A DNA stretch of 47,125 nt. Source: Stenotrophomonas pavanii (GTDB lineage Bacteria > Pseudomonadota > Gammaproteobacteria > Xanthomonadales > Xanthomonadaceae). Positions 32,498 to 40,949 of this stretch are shown here, in pieces. Position numbers and translations under genes: made by a program. The notes beneath the pieces were generated by a model. That model saw only the letters and a program-made list of their open reading frames with translations, made no database searches and had not been told where the DNA came from. The stretch is from the NCBI RefSeq assembly GCF_900101175.1, contig NZ_FNFQ01000016.1:40722-87846 (forward strand), in the 5' to 3' direction. Within the stretch, counting starts at the first letter, position 1; the number at the start of each line of letters is the position of its first letter.

Positions 32498-35326
32498 ATG
32501 CTCCCCAGCCTGCCCCTGCTGCTGGCCCTGCCATTCCTGATGGCAGCGGCCGTTGCGGCCTTCCCCCGTAGTTCGCGCTCCACTGCTGCCTGGCTGGCGG
32601 CACTGGCGCCGTTGGGCGGGCTGGCCATCCTCGGCTGGCTGACCCCGTCGGTGCTCGACGGCCAGGTGGTCCGCACGCTGGTGCCGTGGCTGCCGCAGAT
32701 CGGCCTGGACTTCACGCTGCGCCTGGACGGGTTGGCCTGGATGTTCGCCGGGCTGGTGCTGGGTATCGGCGCGCTGGTGGTGCTGTACGCACGCTACTAC
32801 CTGAGCCAGCAGGACAACGCGCACCGCTTCTACTGCTACCTGCTGCTGTTCATGGGTGCCATGCTGGGCATGGTGCTGTCGGGCAACCTGCTGCTGCTGA
32901 TGATCTTCTGGGAAATGACCAGCATCAGCTCGTTCCTGCTGATCGGCTTCTGGTCGCACCGTCAGGACGCGCGCGAAGGCGCGCGCATGGCGCTGGTGAT
33001 CACCGGCGGCGGCGGCCTTGCGCTGCTCGGTGGCGTACTGCTGATCGGCCGCATCGTCGGCAGCTTCGACCTGGACGTGGTGCTGGCCGCCGGCGAGCAG
33101 ATCCGCGCCAGCGCGCTGTACCCGTACGCGCTGTTCCTGGTACTGGCCGGTATCTTCACCAAGAGCGCGCAGTTCCCGTTCCACTTCTGGCTGCCGCACG
33201 CGATGGCCGCGCCGACACCGGTCTCGGCCTACCTGCACTCGGCCACCATGGTGAAGGCCGGCGTCTTCCTGCTGGCGCGCCTGCACCCGGTGCTGGCCGG
33301 CAGCGACCTGTTCTTCTACACGGTCAGCGGCATCGGCGCGCTCACGCTGCTGATCGGTGCCTGGAACGCGATCTTCCAGCACGACCTGAAGGGCCTGCTG
33401 GCCTATTCGACGATCTCGCACCTGGGCCTGATCACCCTGCTGTTCGGCCTGTCCACGCCGATGGCGGTGGTGGCCGGCGTGTTCCATATCCTCAACCACG
33501 CCACCTTCAAGGCCTCGCTGTTCATGGCCGCCGGCATCATCGACCACGAGACCGGCACCCGCGACATGCGCAAGCTGGGCGGGCTGCGCAGGCTGATGCC
33601 GTTCACCAGCGCGCTGGCGATCATCGCCTCGCTGGCGATGGCTGGCATCCCCCTGCTCAATGGCTTCCTGTCAAAGGAAATGCTGTTCGCCGAAGCGATC
33701 ACGGCCGGGGGCCCGGGAATCATGCGCACGGCGGTGTCGATCGCTGCGTTGCTGGCTGGCGTATTCGGGGTGGCGTACAGCCTGCGCTTCGTGCACGACA
33801 CCTTCTTCGGCCCCGGCCCGCACGACCTGGACCGCGTGCCCCACGAACCGCCGCGCTGGATGAAGGTGCCGGTGGAACTGCTGGTGGTGATCTGCATCGC
33901 GGTGGGCGTGGCACCGGCACTGACCGTAGCGCCGGTGCTGCACGCCGCTGCGGCCTCGATCCTCGGCGACGCCATGCCCGAGTACAGCCTGGCGGTATGG
34001 CACGGCTTCAACCTGCCGCTGGCGATGAGTGCGATCGGCGTGGTCGGCGGCGTGGCCCTGTACTTCGGCCTGCGCAAGCTGATCAACCTGCACGCCGTGA
34101 CCAACGTCAGCACTGGCCGCAATGTGTTCCATGCGCAGCTGGACGCGATCTCCGCACTGGCCATGCGGCTGACCAACGGCATCGCCAACGGCAGCCTGCA
34201 GCGCATGCTGCTGTGCCTGGTGCTGGTGGCGATCGTGGCCGCCGCCGCGCCGTTCGTGGCCAACCCCGCCTCGCCGGACTGGACCAGGCCACAGCCGATC
34301 CCGCTGCTGGGCTGGGCGCTGTGGCTGGTGATGATGGCCTGCGCGGTGGCTACCCTGCGCATCTACAAGCAGCGCCTGCTGGCAGTGCTGCTGGTCGGCG
34401 GCGTCGGCCTGATGGTGGCGCTGACCTTCGTGTTCCTGTCCGCGCCCGACCTGGCCCTGACCCAGCTGCTGGTGGAGATGGTGACGCTGGTGCTGATGCT
34501 GCTGGGCATGAACTACCTGCCGGCGCAGTCCGGGCCGGAGCGGCCGCGCTGGCGCAAGCGCCGCGATGCGGTGATCGCGATCATCGCCGGTGCCGGGCTT
34601 GGCGCGCTGGCCTACTCCGCGATGACCCTGCCGCCGAACACCATGGCCGGCGAGCTGCTCGCCCGGGCGCTGCCCGAGGCCTACGGCCAGAACGTGGTCA
34701 ACGTGATCCTGGTGGACTTCCGCGGCTTCGATACCTTCGGCGAGATCACCGTGTTCGGCATCGCCGCGCTGGTGGTGCATGCGCTGCTGCGGCGTACGCG
34801 GATGGCACCGGAGCAGATCATGCCCGGCCCGCCGATCAAGCTGCCGGTGCCGGCCGACCTGGCCCAGATCATGTTCCCGCTGACCCTGACCGTGTCGATC
34901 TTCCTGTTCCTGCGCGGCCACAACGCACCGGGCGGTGGCTTCATCGCCGGCCTGGTGCTGGCGGTGCCGCTGCTGATCCAGTATGTGATCCAGGGCACCG
35001 CGTCGGTGGAGTCGCGCTTCGGCTTCGACTACATCCGTTGCATCGGCATGGGCCTGCTGATCGCCCTGCTCAGCGGCAGCGCCTCGATGCTGTTCGGCGT
35101 GCCGTTCCTGACCAGCGGCCATCTCGACCTGCACCTGCCGCTGATCGGCGAGGTGCCGCTGGCCAGCGCGATTGGTTTTGACATCGGCGTCTACCTGGTG
35201 GTGTTCGGCGGCGCCATGCTGATGCTGTCGATGATGGGCACGATCAAGCCGTCGCGTACCCGCACTGCCCGCAAGGGCGAGATCGACCTGCAACGCCGTT
35301 CGGCACGCACCGGGGAGATGCACTGA
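32498..35326 (+). CDS. mrpA: Mrp/Pha cation/proton antiporter subunit A (AB fusion)
   Basis: 942 residues. About 1-500 is the NuoL/ND5-like proton channel (FTKSAQFPFHFWLPHAMAAPTPVSAYLHSATMVKAG). The rest covers the MrpA C-terminal helices and, from about 780, a MrpB domain (MFPLTLTVSIFLFLRGHNAPGGGFIAGLVLAV). So A and B are fused, as in group 2 six-gene operons. The complex exchanges Na+ or K+ for protons in the inner membrane. Its stop overlaps the next ATG. The start at 32498 lacks a strong ribosome site. Confidence 0.95.
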   Translation: MLPSLPLLLALPFLMAAAVAAFPRSSRSTAAWLAALAPLGGLAILGWLTPSVLDGQVVRTLVPWLPQIGLDFTLRLDGLAWMFAGLVLGIGALVVLYARYYLSQQDNAHRFYCYLLLFMGAMLGMVLSGNLLLLMIFWEMTSISSFLLIGFWSHRQDAREGARMALVITGGGGLALLGGVLLIGRIVGSFDLDVVLAAGEQIRASALYPYALFLVLAGIFTKSAQFPFHFWLPHAMAAPTPVSAYLHSATMVKAGVFLLARLHPVLAGSDLFFYTVSGIGALTLLIGAWNAIFQHDLKGLLAYSTISHLGLITLLFGLSTPMAVVAGVFHILNHATFKASLFMAAGIIDHETGTRDMRKLGGLRRLMPFTSALAIIASLAMAGIPLLNGFLSKEMLFAEAITAGGPGIMRTAVSIAALLAGVFGVAYSLRFVHDTFFGPGPHDLDRVPHEPPRWMKVPVELLVVICIAVGVAPALTVAPVLHAAAASILGDAMPEYSLAVWHGFNLPLAMSAIGVVGGVALYFGLRKLINLHAVTNVSTGRNVFHAQLDAISALAMRLTNGIANGSLQRMLLCLVLVAIVAAAAPFVANPASPDWTRPQPIPLLGWALWLVMMACAVATLRIYKQRLLAVLLVGGVGLMVALTFVFLSAPDLALTQLLVEMVTLVLMLLGMNYLPAQSGPERPRWRKRRDAVIAIIAGAGLGALAYSAMTLPPNTMAGELLARALPEAYGQNVVNVILVDFRGFDTFGEITVFGIAALVVHALLRRTRMAPEQIMPGPPIKLPVPADLAQIMFPLTLTVSIFLFLRGHNAPGGGFIAGLVLAVPLLIQYVIQGTASVESRFGFDYIRCIGMGLLIALLSGSASMLFGVPFLTSGHLDLHLPLIGEVPLASAIGFDIGVYLVVFGGAMLMLSMMGTIKPSRTRTARKGEIDLQRRSARTGEMH

Positions 35327-35718
35327 TGGAACTGGCCCTGGCCACCGCGATCGGCGTGCTGACCGCCATCGGCATCTACCTGCTGCTGCGTGCGCGCAGC
35401 TTCGATGTGATCCTCGGCATGACCTTCCTGTCCTATGCGACCAACCTGCTGATCTTCGCCGGTGGCCGGGTGGTGCTGGGCAAGGCGCCGGTGCTGCAGG
35501 AAGGCGTGGACAGCCACCTCGGCAACTACACCGACCCGCTGCCGCAGGCGCTGGTGCTGACCGCGATCGTGATCGCCTTCGCGATGACCGCGGTGAGCAT
35601 CGTGCTGGCCATGCGCAGCCGCAGCGACAACCACAGCGACCATGTGGACGCCCACGAGCCGGACGACGACCTGCAGGATGAACGCGCGCCGCCGCGCCAG
35701 GGCGAGGACCGCGCATGA
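35326..35718 (+). CDS. mrpC: Mrp/Pha antiporter subunit C
   Basis: 130 residues, NuoK-like, with three TM helices and the motif FDVILGMTFLSYATNLLIFAGG, then DPLPQALVLTAIVIAFAMTAVSIVLAM. The acidic C-terminal tail (DEPDDDLQDE-like) faces the cytosol. Starts at the final base of mrpA and overlaps mrpD by 4 bases. Confidence 0.95.
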   Translation: MELALATAIGVLTAIGIYLLLRARSFDVILGMTFLSYATNLLIFAGGRVVLGKAPVLQEGVDSHLGNYTDPLPQALVLTAIVIAFAMTAVSIVLAMRSRSDNHSDHVDAHEPDDDLQDERAPPRQGEDRA

Positions 35719-37250
35719 ACCATCTGGTGATCCTGCCGATCCTGATTCCGCTGCTGGGTGCCGCACTGTCGCTGTTCGTCGAACACCGCCGCTATGGCCC
35801 CCGGGTGCAGCGCGCGGTGGCCTGGACCGCGCTGTCGGCGCTGGCGCTGGCGGTGGGCCTGCTGTTTGCCACCACCGCCGGCGGCGAGATCAACGTCTAC
35901 CTGCTCGGCGACTGGCCGTCGCGGCTGGGCATCGCACTGGTGGCCGACCGGCTGTCGGCGTGGATGCTGCTGACCACCCTGCTGCTGGCCATCCCCTGCC
36001 TGCTGCATGCCTGTTCCGGCTGGGACCGCCGCGCCCCGCACTTCCACGCGTTGTTCCAGTTCCAACTGGTCGGCCTCAACGGGGCGTTCCTGACCGGCGA
36101 CATCTTCAACCTGTTCGTGTTCTTCGAGGTGATGCTGATCGCCTCCTACGGCCTGCTGCTCAGCGGCGGTCGTGGTCTGCGCATGCGCATCGGCCTGCAC
36201 TACGTGGTGTTCAACGTCACCGCCTCGACCCTGTTCCTGATCGCGCTGGGCCTGCTGTACGCCACCCTGGGTTCGCTGAACATGGCCGAGCTGTCGCAGC
36301 GCATCGCGCAGGTACCGCCGGCACAGCTGACGCTGGTGAAGGCGACGATGGGCCTGTTGCTGCTGGTGTTCTGCGCCAAGGCCGCACTGATGCCGCTCTA
36401 CCTGTGGCTGCCGGAAGCCTATTCGCGCGCGCCGGCGGCGGTCGCCGCGCTGTTTGCGATCATGACCAAGGTCGGCCTGTACTCGGTGCTGCGCATCCAG
36501 ATGCTGTGGTTCGGCGATGACGCAGGCGCGATGGCCGGCTATGGCCGCGACTGGCTGCTGTGGGCCGGCGTGGCGACGCTGGTGCTCGGTGGCCTGGGTG
36601 CACTGGCCGCGACCCGCCTGCGCGTCCTGATCTCGTACCTGGTGATCGTGTCGGCGGCCACGCTGTTCATCGCCTTCTCGGTGGGCACGCCGCAGGTTCT
36701 CTCGGCGGGTCTGTACTACCTGCCGCACAGCAGCTTCGTCGCCGCCGCGCTGTTCCTGATCGCCGACCTGATCCGCCGTCGTCGCGGCGGTGCCAGCGAC
36801 CGCAAGGAAGTAGTGGCACCGATGCCGGGCAAGGAAACCCCAGCGGTGCTGTTCCTGATCGGGGCAGTGTCGGTGGCCGGCCTGCCGCCGCTGTCCGGCT
36901 TCCTGGCCAAGGCCGCGCTGCTGGCCGGCATGCCGGCGCAGTACACCGGGCCGGTCTGGACCGCCGTGCTGGTCAGCAGCCTGCTGGTGATCATGGGCCT
37001 GACCCGCGGCGGCATCCGCCTGTTCTGGCGCGTGCCGCCGGTCGACCCGGAGGCACCGAAGCCGCGCAAGGCTCCCCTGCGTCGGGTGGAGCTCTACGCC
37101 GCCTGCCTGTTGCTGGCCTACGGCATCGGGATGACGCTGGCCGCTGCACCGTTGATGCGCTACACCGACGCCACCGCCGCACAGCTGCTGCAACCCAGCG
37201 AGTACGTGCAGCAGCTGCGCGCGACCACGCCGGAGATCCGCCAGCCATGA
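35715..37250 (+). CDS. mrpD: Mrp/Pha antiporter subunit D
   Basis: 511 residues, NuoM/N-like, about 14 TM helices. Landmarks include GDIFNLFVFFEVMLIASYGLLL, LPLYLWLPEAYSRAPAAVAALFA-type helices with the key Lys/Glu residues, and GLPPLSGFLAKAALL. It is the second proton-channel subunit. ATG overlaps the mrpC stop (ATGA) and its stop overlaps mrpE in the same way, so translation is coupled through the operon. Confidence 0.95.
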   Translation: MNHLVILPILIPLLGAALSLFVEHRRYGPRVQRAVAWTALSALALAVGLLFATTAGGEINVYLLGDWPSRLGIALVADRLSAWMLLTTLLLAIPCLLHACSGWDRRAPHFHALFQFQLVGLNGAFLTGDIFNLFVFFEVMLIASYGLLLSGGRGLRMRIGLHYVVFNVTASTLFLIALGLLYATLGSLNMAELSQRIAQVPPAQLTLVKATMGLLLLVFCAKAALMPLYLWLPEAYSRAPAAVAALFAIMTKVGLYSVLRIQMLWFGDDAGAMAGYGRDWLLWAGVATLVLGGLGALAATRLRVLISYLVIVSAATLFIAFSVGTPQVLSAGLYYLPHSSFVAAALFLIADLIRRRRGGASDRKEVVAPMPGKETPAVLFLIGAVSVAGLPPLSGFLAKAALLAGMPAQYTGPVWTAVLVSSLLVIMGLTRGGIRLFWRVPPVDPEAPKPRKAPLRRVELYAACLLLAYGIGMTLAAAPLMRYTDATAAQLLQPSEYVQQLRATTPEIRQP

Positions 37251-37753
37251 CTGCCCAGCGCTCCCTGTTCCGCCGCCTGATCCCCTCGCCGATGCTCAGC
37301 ATCATGGTGGTGGCGTTCTGGCTGCTGATGTCCGACAGCTTCACCCTCGGCCAGATCGTGCTGGGGCTGCTGCTGGGCGTGGTGGTGCCGCTGTTCGCCG
37401 CGCGCCTGGACCGCGAGTTCGCGCGCATCGGTACGCTGCGGCCGCTGCCCAAGCTGGTGTGCGTGACCCTGTGGGACATCCTGATGTCCAACATCCGCGT
37501 CGCCCTGCAGGTGCTGGGCCCGGAAAAGAACATCCACCCGGGTTTCATCTGGCTGCCGCTGGACATCGCCAACATCCATGGCATCGCCGCGCTGACCAGC
37601 ATGATCACCCTGACCCCGGGCACGGTCTCGGCCGCGCTCAGCGACGACCGCAGGTTCCTGCTGGTGCACGTGCTGCACCTGGAGGACCCCCAGGACCTGA
37701 TCGATACGATCAAGCGCCGTTACGAGGCGCCGTTGATGGAGATCTTCCCATGA
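37247..37753 (+). CDS. mrpE: Mrp/Pha antiporter subunit E
   Basis: 168 residues with N-terminal TM helices at about 15-55 and a cytosolic C-terminal domain. The MrpE signature runs KLVCVTLWDILMSNIRVALQVL, then ITLTPGTVSAALSDDRRFLLVHVL. ATG 37247 overlaps the mrpD stop. Required for assembly or stability of the complex in other bacteria. Confidence 0.94.
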   Translation: MTAQRSLFRRLIPSPMLSIMVVAFWLLMSDSFTLGQIVLGLLLGVVVPLFAARLDREFARIGTLRPLPKLVCVTLWDILMSNIRVALQVLGPEKNIHPGFIWLPLDIANIHGIAALTSMITLTPGTVSAALSDDRRFLLVHVLHLEDPQDLIDTIKRRYEAPLMEIFP

Positions 37754-38034
37754 CCGGTTTTGAAGTCATCCAGACCACCCTGGTGGTGTGCATGCACGTG
37801 GTCGGCCTGGCCATGCTGCTGGCCACCTGGCGCCTGCTGCGCGGGCCGACCGTGCCCGACCGCATTCTCGCCCTGGACACCTTGTCGGTGACCGCGATCG
37901 CCGAGCTGATGCTGTTCGGCATGTACCTCAACTCGCCGATCTATTTCGAGGCGGCCCTGATCATCGCCATGCTCGGCTTCGGCAGCACCGTGGTGCTGAG
38001 CAAGTTCGTGCTGCGCCGGGACATCGTCGAATGA
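37750..38034 (+). CDS. mrpF: Mrp/Pha antiporter subunit F
   Basis: 94 residues, three TM helices, with the MrpF motifs RLLRGPTVPDRILALDTLSV and FEAALIIAMLGFGSTVVLSKF. Overlaps mrpE by 4 bases and mrpG by 4 bases. Confidence 0.94.
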   Translation: MTGFEVIQTTLVVCMHVVGLAMLLATWRLLRGPTVPDRILALDTLSVTAIAELMLFGMYLNSPIYFEAALIIAMLGFGSTVVLSKFVLRRDIVE

Positions 38035-38420
38035 TCACCGCGATCCAGATCGGCCTGTCGATCCTGCTGCTGTTCGGCTGCTTCTTCATCCTGGTCGGCG
38101 CATTGGGCCTGGTGAAGCTGTCCACCTTCTTCAAGCGCCTGCACGCGCCGACCAAGGCCAGCACGCTGGGCGTGGGCTGCGTGCTGGTGTGCTCGGTGTG
38201 CTACCACATCTTCCTCGGCCAGGACCCGCAACCGCGCGAACTGCTGATTACCGTGTTCCTGTTCATCACCGCACCGATCAGCGCGCACATGATGGCCAAG
38301 GCCGCGCTGTCGCTGCTGATGGAGACCCGCCCCAGCCTGCCCGGCAACGAGCGTGCCGCCGAAGAGCAGCTGCCGCCGCCGGAACCGGCGCGGGAAGAAG
38401 ACACCCCGCAGAACCGGTAG
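38031..38420 (+). CDS. mrpG: Mrp/Pha antiporter subunit G
   Basis: 129 residues, three TM helices, with the MrpG motifs FILVGALGLVKLSTFFKRLHAPTKASTLG and FLFITAPISAHMMAKAAL. The last 30 residues form a Pro/Glu-rich cytosolic tail. It ends the operon. Its stop codon TAG (38418-38420) is the TAG of a GTAG repeat. Confidence 0.94.
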   Translation: MITAIQIGLSILLLFGCFFILVGALGLVKLSTFFKRLHAPTKASTLGVGCVLVCSVCYHIFLGQDPQPRELLITVFLFITAPISAHMMAKAALSLLMETRPSLPGNERAAEEQLPPPEPAREEDTPQNR

Positions 38421-38493
38421 TGCCGGCCGCTGGCCGGCAGTGGCAAGGGATCCGTCAGAGGCGATGAGGTTGCCGGCCAGCGGCCGGCACTAC
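38417..38493. repeat. GTAG-type REP dimer between mrpG and the Ca/Na antiporter gene
   Basis: Unit 38417-38439 (GTAGTGCCGGCC-GCT-GGCCGGCA) and mirrored unit 38471-38493. The first supplies the mrpG stop; the second ends 1 base before the stop of the convergent gene (38495). The dimer is therefore practically the entire intergenic region and could act as the two-way transcript end. Confidence 0.9.
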
Positions 38494-38494
38494 C

Positions 38495-39454
38495 TCATGC
38501 CGCGCCTACCAGCAGCAGTTCCAGCACGAACCAGCCGACGAATGCGGCCAGCAGGATGCCGCCTTCGCTGCGGCTGATCTTCAGGTCGCCGCGCAGCATC
38601 GGGTACAGCACCAGCGCGAAGGCCAGCAGCGCCGGAAGTTCCAGGCGCACGAACGAGGCCGGCAACGCCAACGGCTGCAACAGCGCCATCGCGCCGACCA
38701 CCAGCAGCAGGTTGACCACGCTGGAGCCCAGCACGTGGCCGAGCACCATGTCGCCGTGGCCGCGACGGGCGGCGGCGATCGCCGCGGCCACTTCCGGCAG
38801 CGCGGTGCCGATCGCCACCGGCAGCAGGCCGACCAGCAGCGGCGTCCAGCCCAGTGCGACCGCGAAATCGGCGGCGGCCCCCACCACCAGTCGTGCGCCC
38901 CAGTAGAGGGTCAGCGCAGCGATCAGCACCCGCAGCACGTTCAACGGCAGGCTGGTGCGGCTCAGGGCGGACTCGGCGATGGCGGCCTGCACCTCCTCGC
39001 TCTCGCTGCGGCCGCGGCGCAGCAGCAGCACCTGCATGACGATGAAGCCCGCCACCAGCACGCCGCCCTCCCAGCGCACCAGGCGGCCATCCAGCCCGAA
39101 CAGGACCAGCAGCACGCCGGCCACCAGCAGCGACCACCACAGCACGGTCTGCAGGCGCGCGCGCAGCAGCAGGGGCGCGGCGATGGCGGCCACGGCCAGG
39201 GTCAGGCCCAGGTTGACGATGCTGCTGCCGACCGCATTGCCCAGCGCCAGCTCTGGCTGGCCCACCGCCAGCGCGCGTGCGTTGACCGCCAGTTCCGGCA
39301 ACGAGGTGGCCACCCCGAGCAGCAGCAATCCGGCGGTGAACGGGCTGGCCCCGAAACGCTGGGCCAGGCCGGACACGGCCTTGACGATGGAGTCCCCGCC
39401 CAGGGCCAGCAGCAGCAGGCCAAGCAGGAACCAGGCAATGGCAATGGCGATCAT
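38495..39454 (-). CDS. calcium/sodium antiporter (CaCA family, YrbG-like)
   Basis: 319 residues, ten TM helices in two homologous halves. The alpha repeats are GVATSLPELAVNARALAVGQPELALGNAVGSSIVNLGL (about 48-85) and GTALPEVAAAIAAARRGHGDMVLGHVLGSSVVNLLL (about 217-252), carrying the ion-binding Glu residues. Between them is a charged loop RRGRSESEE. It swaps Na+ (or H+) for Ca2+. Convergent with the Mrp operon; both act on cation balance, which may be coincidence. Confidence 0.92.
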   Translation of the reverse strand: MIAIAIAWFLLGLLLLALGGDSIVKAVSGLAQRFGASPFTAGLLLLGVATSLPELAVNARALAVGQPELALGNAVGSSIVNLGLTLAVAAIAAPLLLRARLQTVLWWSLLVAGVLLVLFGLDGRLVRWEGGVLVAGFIVMQVLLLRRGRSESEEVQAAIAESALSRTSLPLNVLRVLIAALTLYWGARLVVGAAADFAVALGWTPLLVGLLPVAIGTALPEVAAAIAAARRGHGDMVLGHVLGSSVVNLLLVVGAMALLQPLALPASFVRLELPALLAFALVLYPMLRGDLKISRSEGGILLAAFVGWFVLELLLVGAA

Positions 39455-39527
39455 CGAGCACTCCCCCAGCAGTGGTGGCGCGATTCTACGCGTGGCCCGA
39501 GCGCATGGCTGGGCGGTGGATCAAGGA

Positions 39528-40184
39528 TCAGCCACAGCCTTCGGCGTAATCGACCTGCGGGGTCTTGCCGACGCGCCAGGCACTGACCCGCCCATCAGCG
39601 TCGAGTGCGAAGTCGATGACCGCCCCGCCCTCCTGCGCCGGCCGCACGCGCAGGTGCTGCGCTTTCTCGTCGTACTTGTCAGGACCGACGTCCGCGCGCT
39701 CAGGGTACAGCACCTGCAGCTCGCCCAGGGTCATGCCGACCTTGCCGCCGCCCGGAGCGATGATCGCCGCACTGCGCACGTCGTAGCGCACCAGCTTGCG
39801 TGCCTCGATCATCAGGCGAGGGTCTTCGGCGCCCTGCGGACGCAGGAAGTAGCAGCCGTCGTTGCCGTCGTCGGCCGGCAAGGGCTTGCCACTGGCGTCG
39901 GTGCCCAGTCCCTGCAGCGGCGTGCCGAAGCCGCTGCGGACCTCAGCGATGCCGGCGCCCAGCGCGGCGCCGCCGAAGCCATCCAGGCGCGCCGGGCTGT
40001 CCTTGCGGAGGTCGTTCGCCGGGCGGGCCGCCAGGTCGGGATCGGTCGACTGGGCCGGCCCGGTCGCCGAGGCGGTTTCTGCCGGGGTGTCGCTGCCGCT
40101 GCCGGCGGCGCCCTGCTTGTCGGGGCCACCACTGCAGGCGGCAAGCGAAAGGAGCAACAGACCAGCAATCGGGAGGTGCTTCAT
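39528..40184 (-). CDS. predicted lipoprotein of unknown function
   Basis: 218 residues. Lipoprotein signal MKHLPIAGLLLLSLAAC with lipobox LAAC, then a Gly/Ser/Pro-rich linker to about residue 70. The compact C-terminal domain has two Cys (in DGNDGCYFLRPQG and the last residues YAEGCG) that could form a disulfide. The VGMTLGELQVLYPE segment is well ordered-looking. I do not recognise the domain. It stands alone; the divergent neighbour is also unknown. Confidence 0.7.
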   Translation of the reverse strand: MKHLPIAGLLLLSLAACSGGPDKQGAAGSGSDTPAETASATGPAQSTDPDLAARPANDLRKDSPARLDGFGGAALGAGIAEVRSGFGTPLQGLGTDASGKPLPADDGNDGCYFLRPQGAEDPRLMIEARKLVRYDVRSAAIIAPGGGKVGMTLGELQVLYPERADVGPDKYDEKAQHLRVRPAQEGGAVIDFALDADGRVSAWRVGKTPQVDYAEGCG

Positions 40185-40309
40185 CGGTGCGGTTCCCTGG
40201 CACGAAGGTAGCTGCACGCTAGCGCAGCGCGCGTGCAGGCGCTGCATTGTCATCGCCGTTTCATCGCCTTCGTTCAGGCTCGGCGTGCACCGACTTGGCT
40301 GTCCCTTCC

Positions 40310-40864
40310 ATGCAACCGCGCAAGACCGATCTCGCCCGAACCGCGCTGCAGGCCCATCGCGCGCCGCTGGACATGCGCCAGCGCCGGTTGTTGATCCTGT
40401 GCGACGGCCAGCGCACCCTGGCCGACCTGACCGGCCTGATTGGCCAGGACGCGGCGGCCATGGTCATCCAGCTGGTGCAGGCCGGTTACCTGAGCACCGG
40501 AACCGCCGCCACAACCACACCGCCGCCACCCGCAGCCACGGCAGCACCGGCGCCCGCCACGCCGGCTGCGGCACCGGCTGCGGCACCGGCTGCACCCGCA
40601 ACCGGCAGCGAACGCCGCCGCTCACTGGTGGCCGCGCGCATCTACGTGCTGGGGATCCTGGAGATGCAGCGCCACCCACAGGCAGCGGCCCTGTTCCGCG
40701 AACTGCAACAGGCCCGGGCCGAGAGCGATGTCCTGCAGGTACTGCAGTCTGCGATGCGGACGCTGCCCGGGCTGGCCTCGGAAGGCTATTGCCAGCGCGT
40801 GCGGCAACGCCTGCTGGAAGCGCTGCCGCTGGAGCATTGCGACGCGTTCGCCGAGGTCGCCTGA
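40310..40864 (+). CDS. unknown two-domain protein with Ala/Pro linker
   Basis: 184 residues. The N-terminal domain (about 1-62: RQRRLLILCDGQRTLADLTGLIGQDAAAMVIQLVQAGYL) looks like a winged helix. A low-complexity linker of Ala, Pro and Thr (about 64-100) follows, then a helical C-terminal domain (about 103-180). No signal peptide or TM helix. Not recognised; the winged-helix reading rests on helix spacing only. ATG 40310 was chosen ahead of the conserved-looking core. A large hairpin repeat follows the stop. Confidence 0.6.
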   Translation: MQPRKTDLARTALQAHRAPLDMRQRRLLILCDGQRTLADLTGLIGQDAAAMVIQLVQAGYLSTGTAATTTPPPPAATAAPAPATPAAAPAAAPAAPATGSERRRSLVAARIYVLGILEMQRHPQAAALFRELQQARAESDVLQVLQSAMRTLPGLASEGYCQRVRQRLLEALPLEHCDAFAEVA

Positions 40865-40866
40865 AG

Positions 40867-40944
40867 AAAAAGGGGACGGAGGGGATTAAGTCGTTTCAGG
40901 CACACGTGTGCTGATTGCGGCTTAATCCCCTCCGTCCCCTTTTT
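40867..40944. repeat. 24-bp inverted repeat, GGGGACGGAGGGGATTAAG family
   Basis: The left arm 40867-40890 and right arm 40921-40944 are perfect reverse complements (A5, then GGGGACGGAGGGGATTAAG), with a 30-base loop holding palindrome GCACACGTGTGC. With T-runs at either outer end it would work as a terminator for both convergent genes (40310 gene and hmgA). A half copy occurs at 44075-44100. Confidence 0.85.
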
Positions 40945-40949
40945 TCGGG

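Noticed and set aside
33671..35716. Long minus-strand frame opposite mrpA and mrpC
   Set aside because: Gln/His/Arg-rich shadow; the plus strand has a clear, operon-ordered protein.
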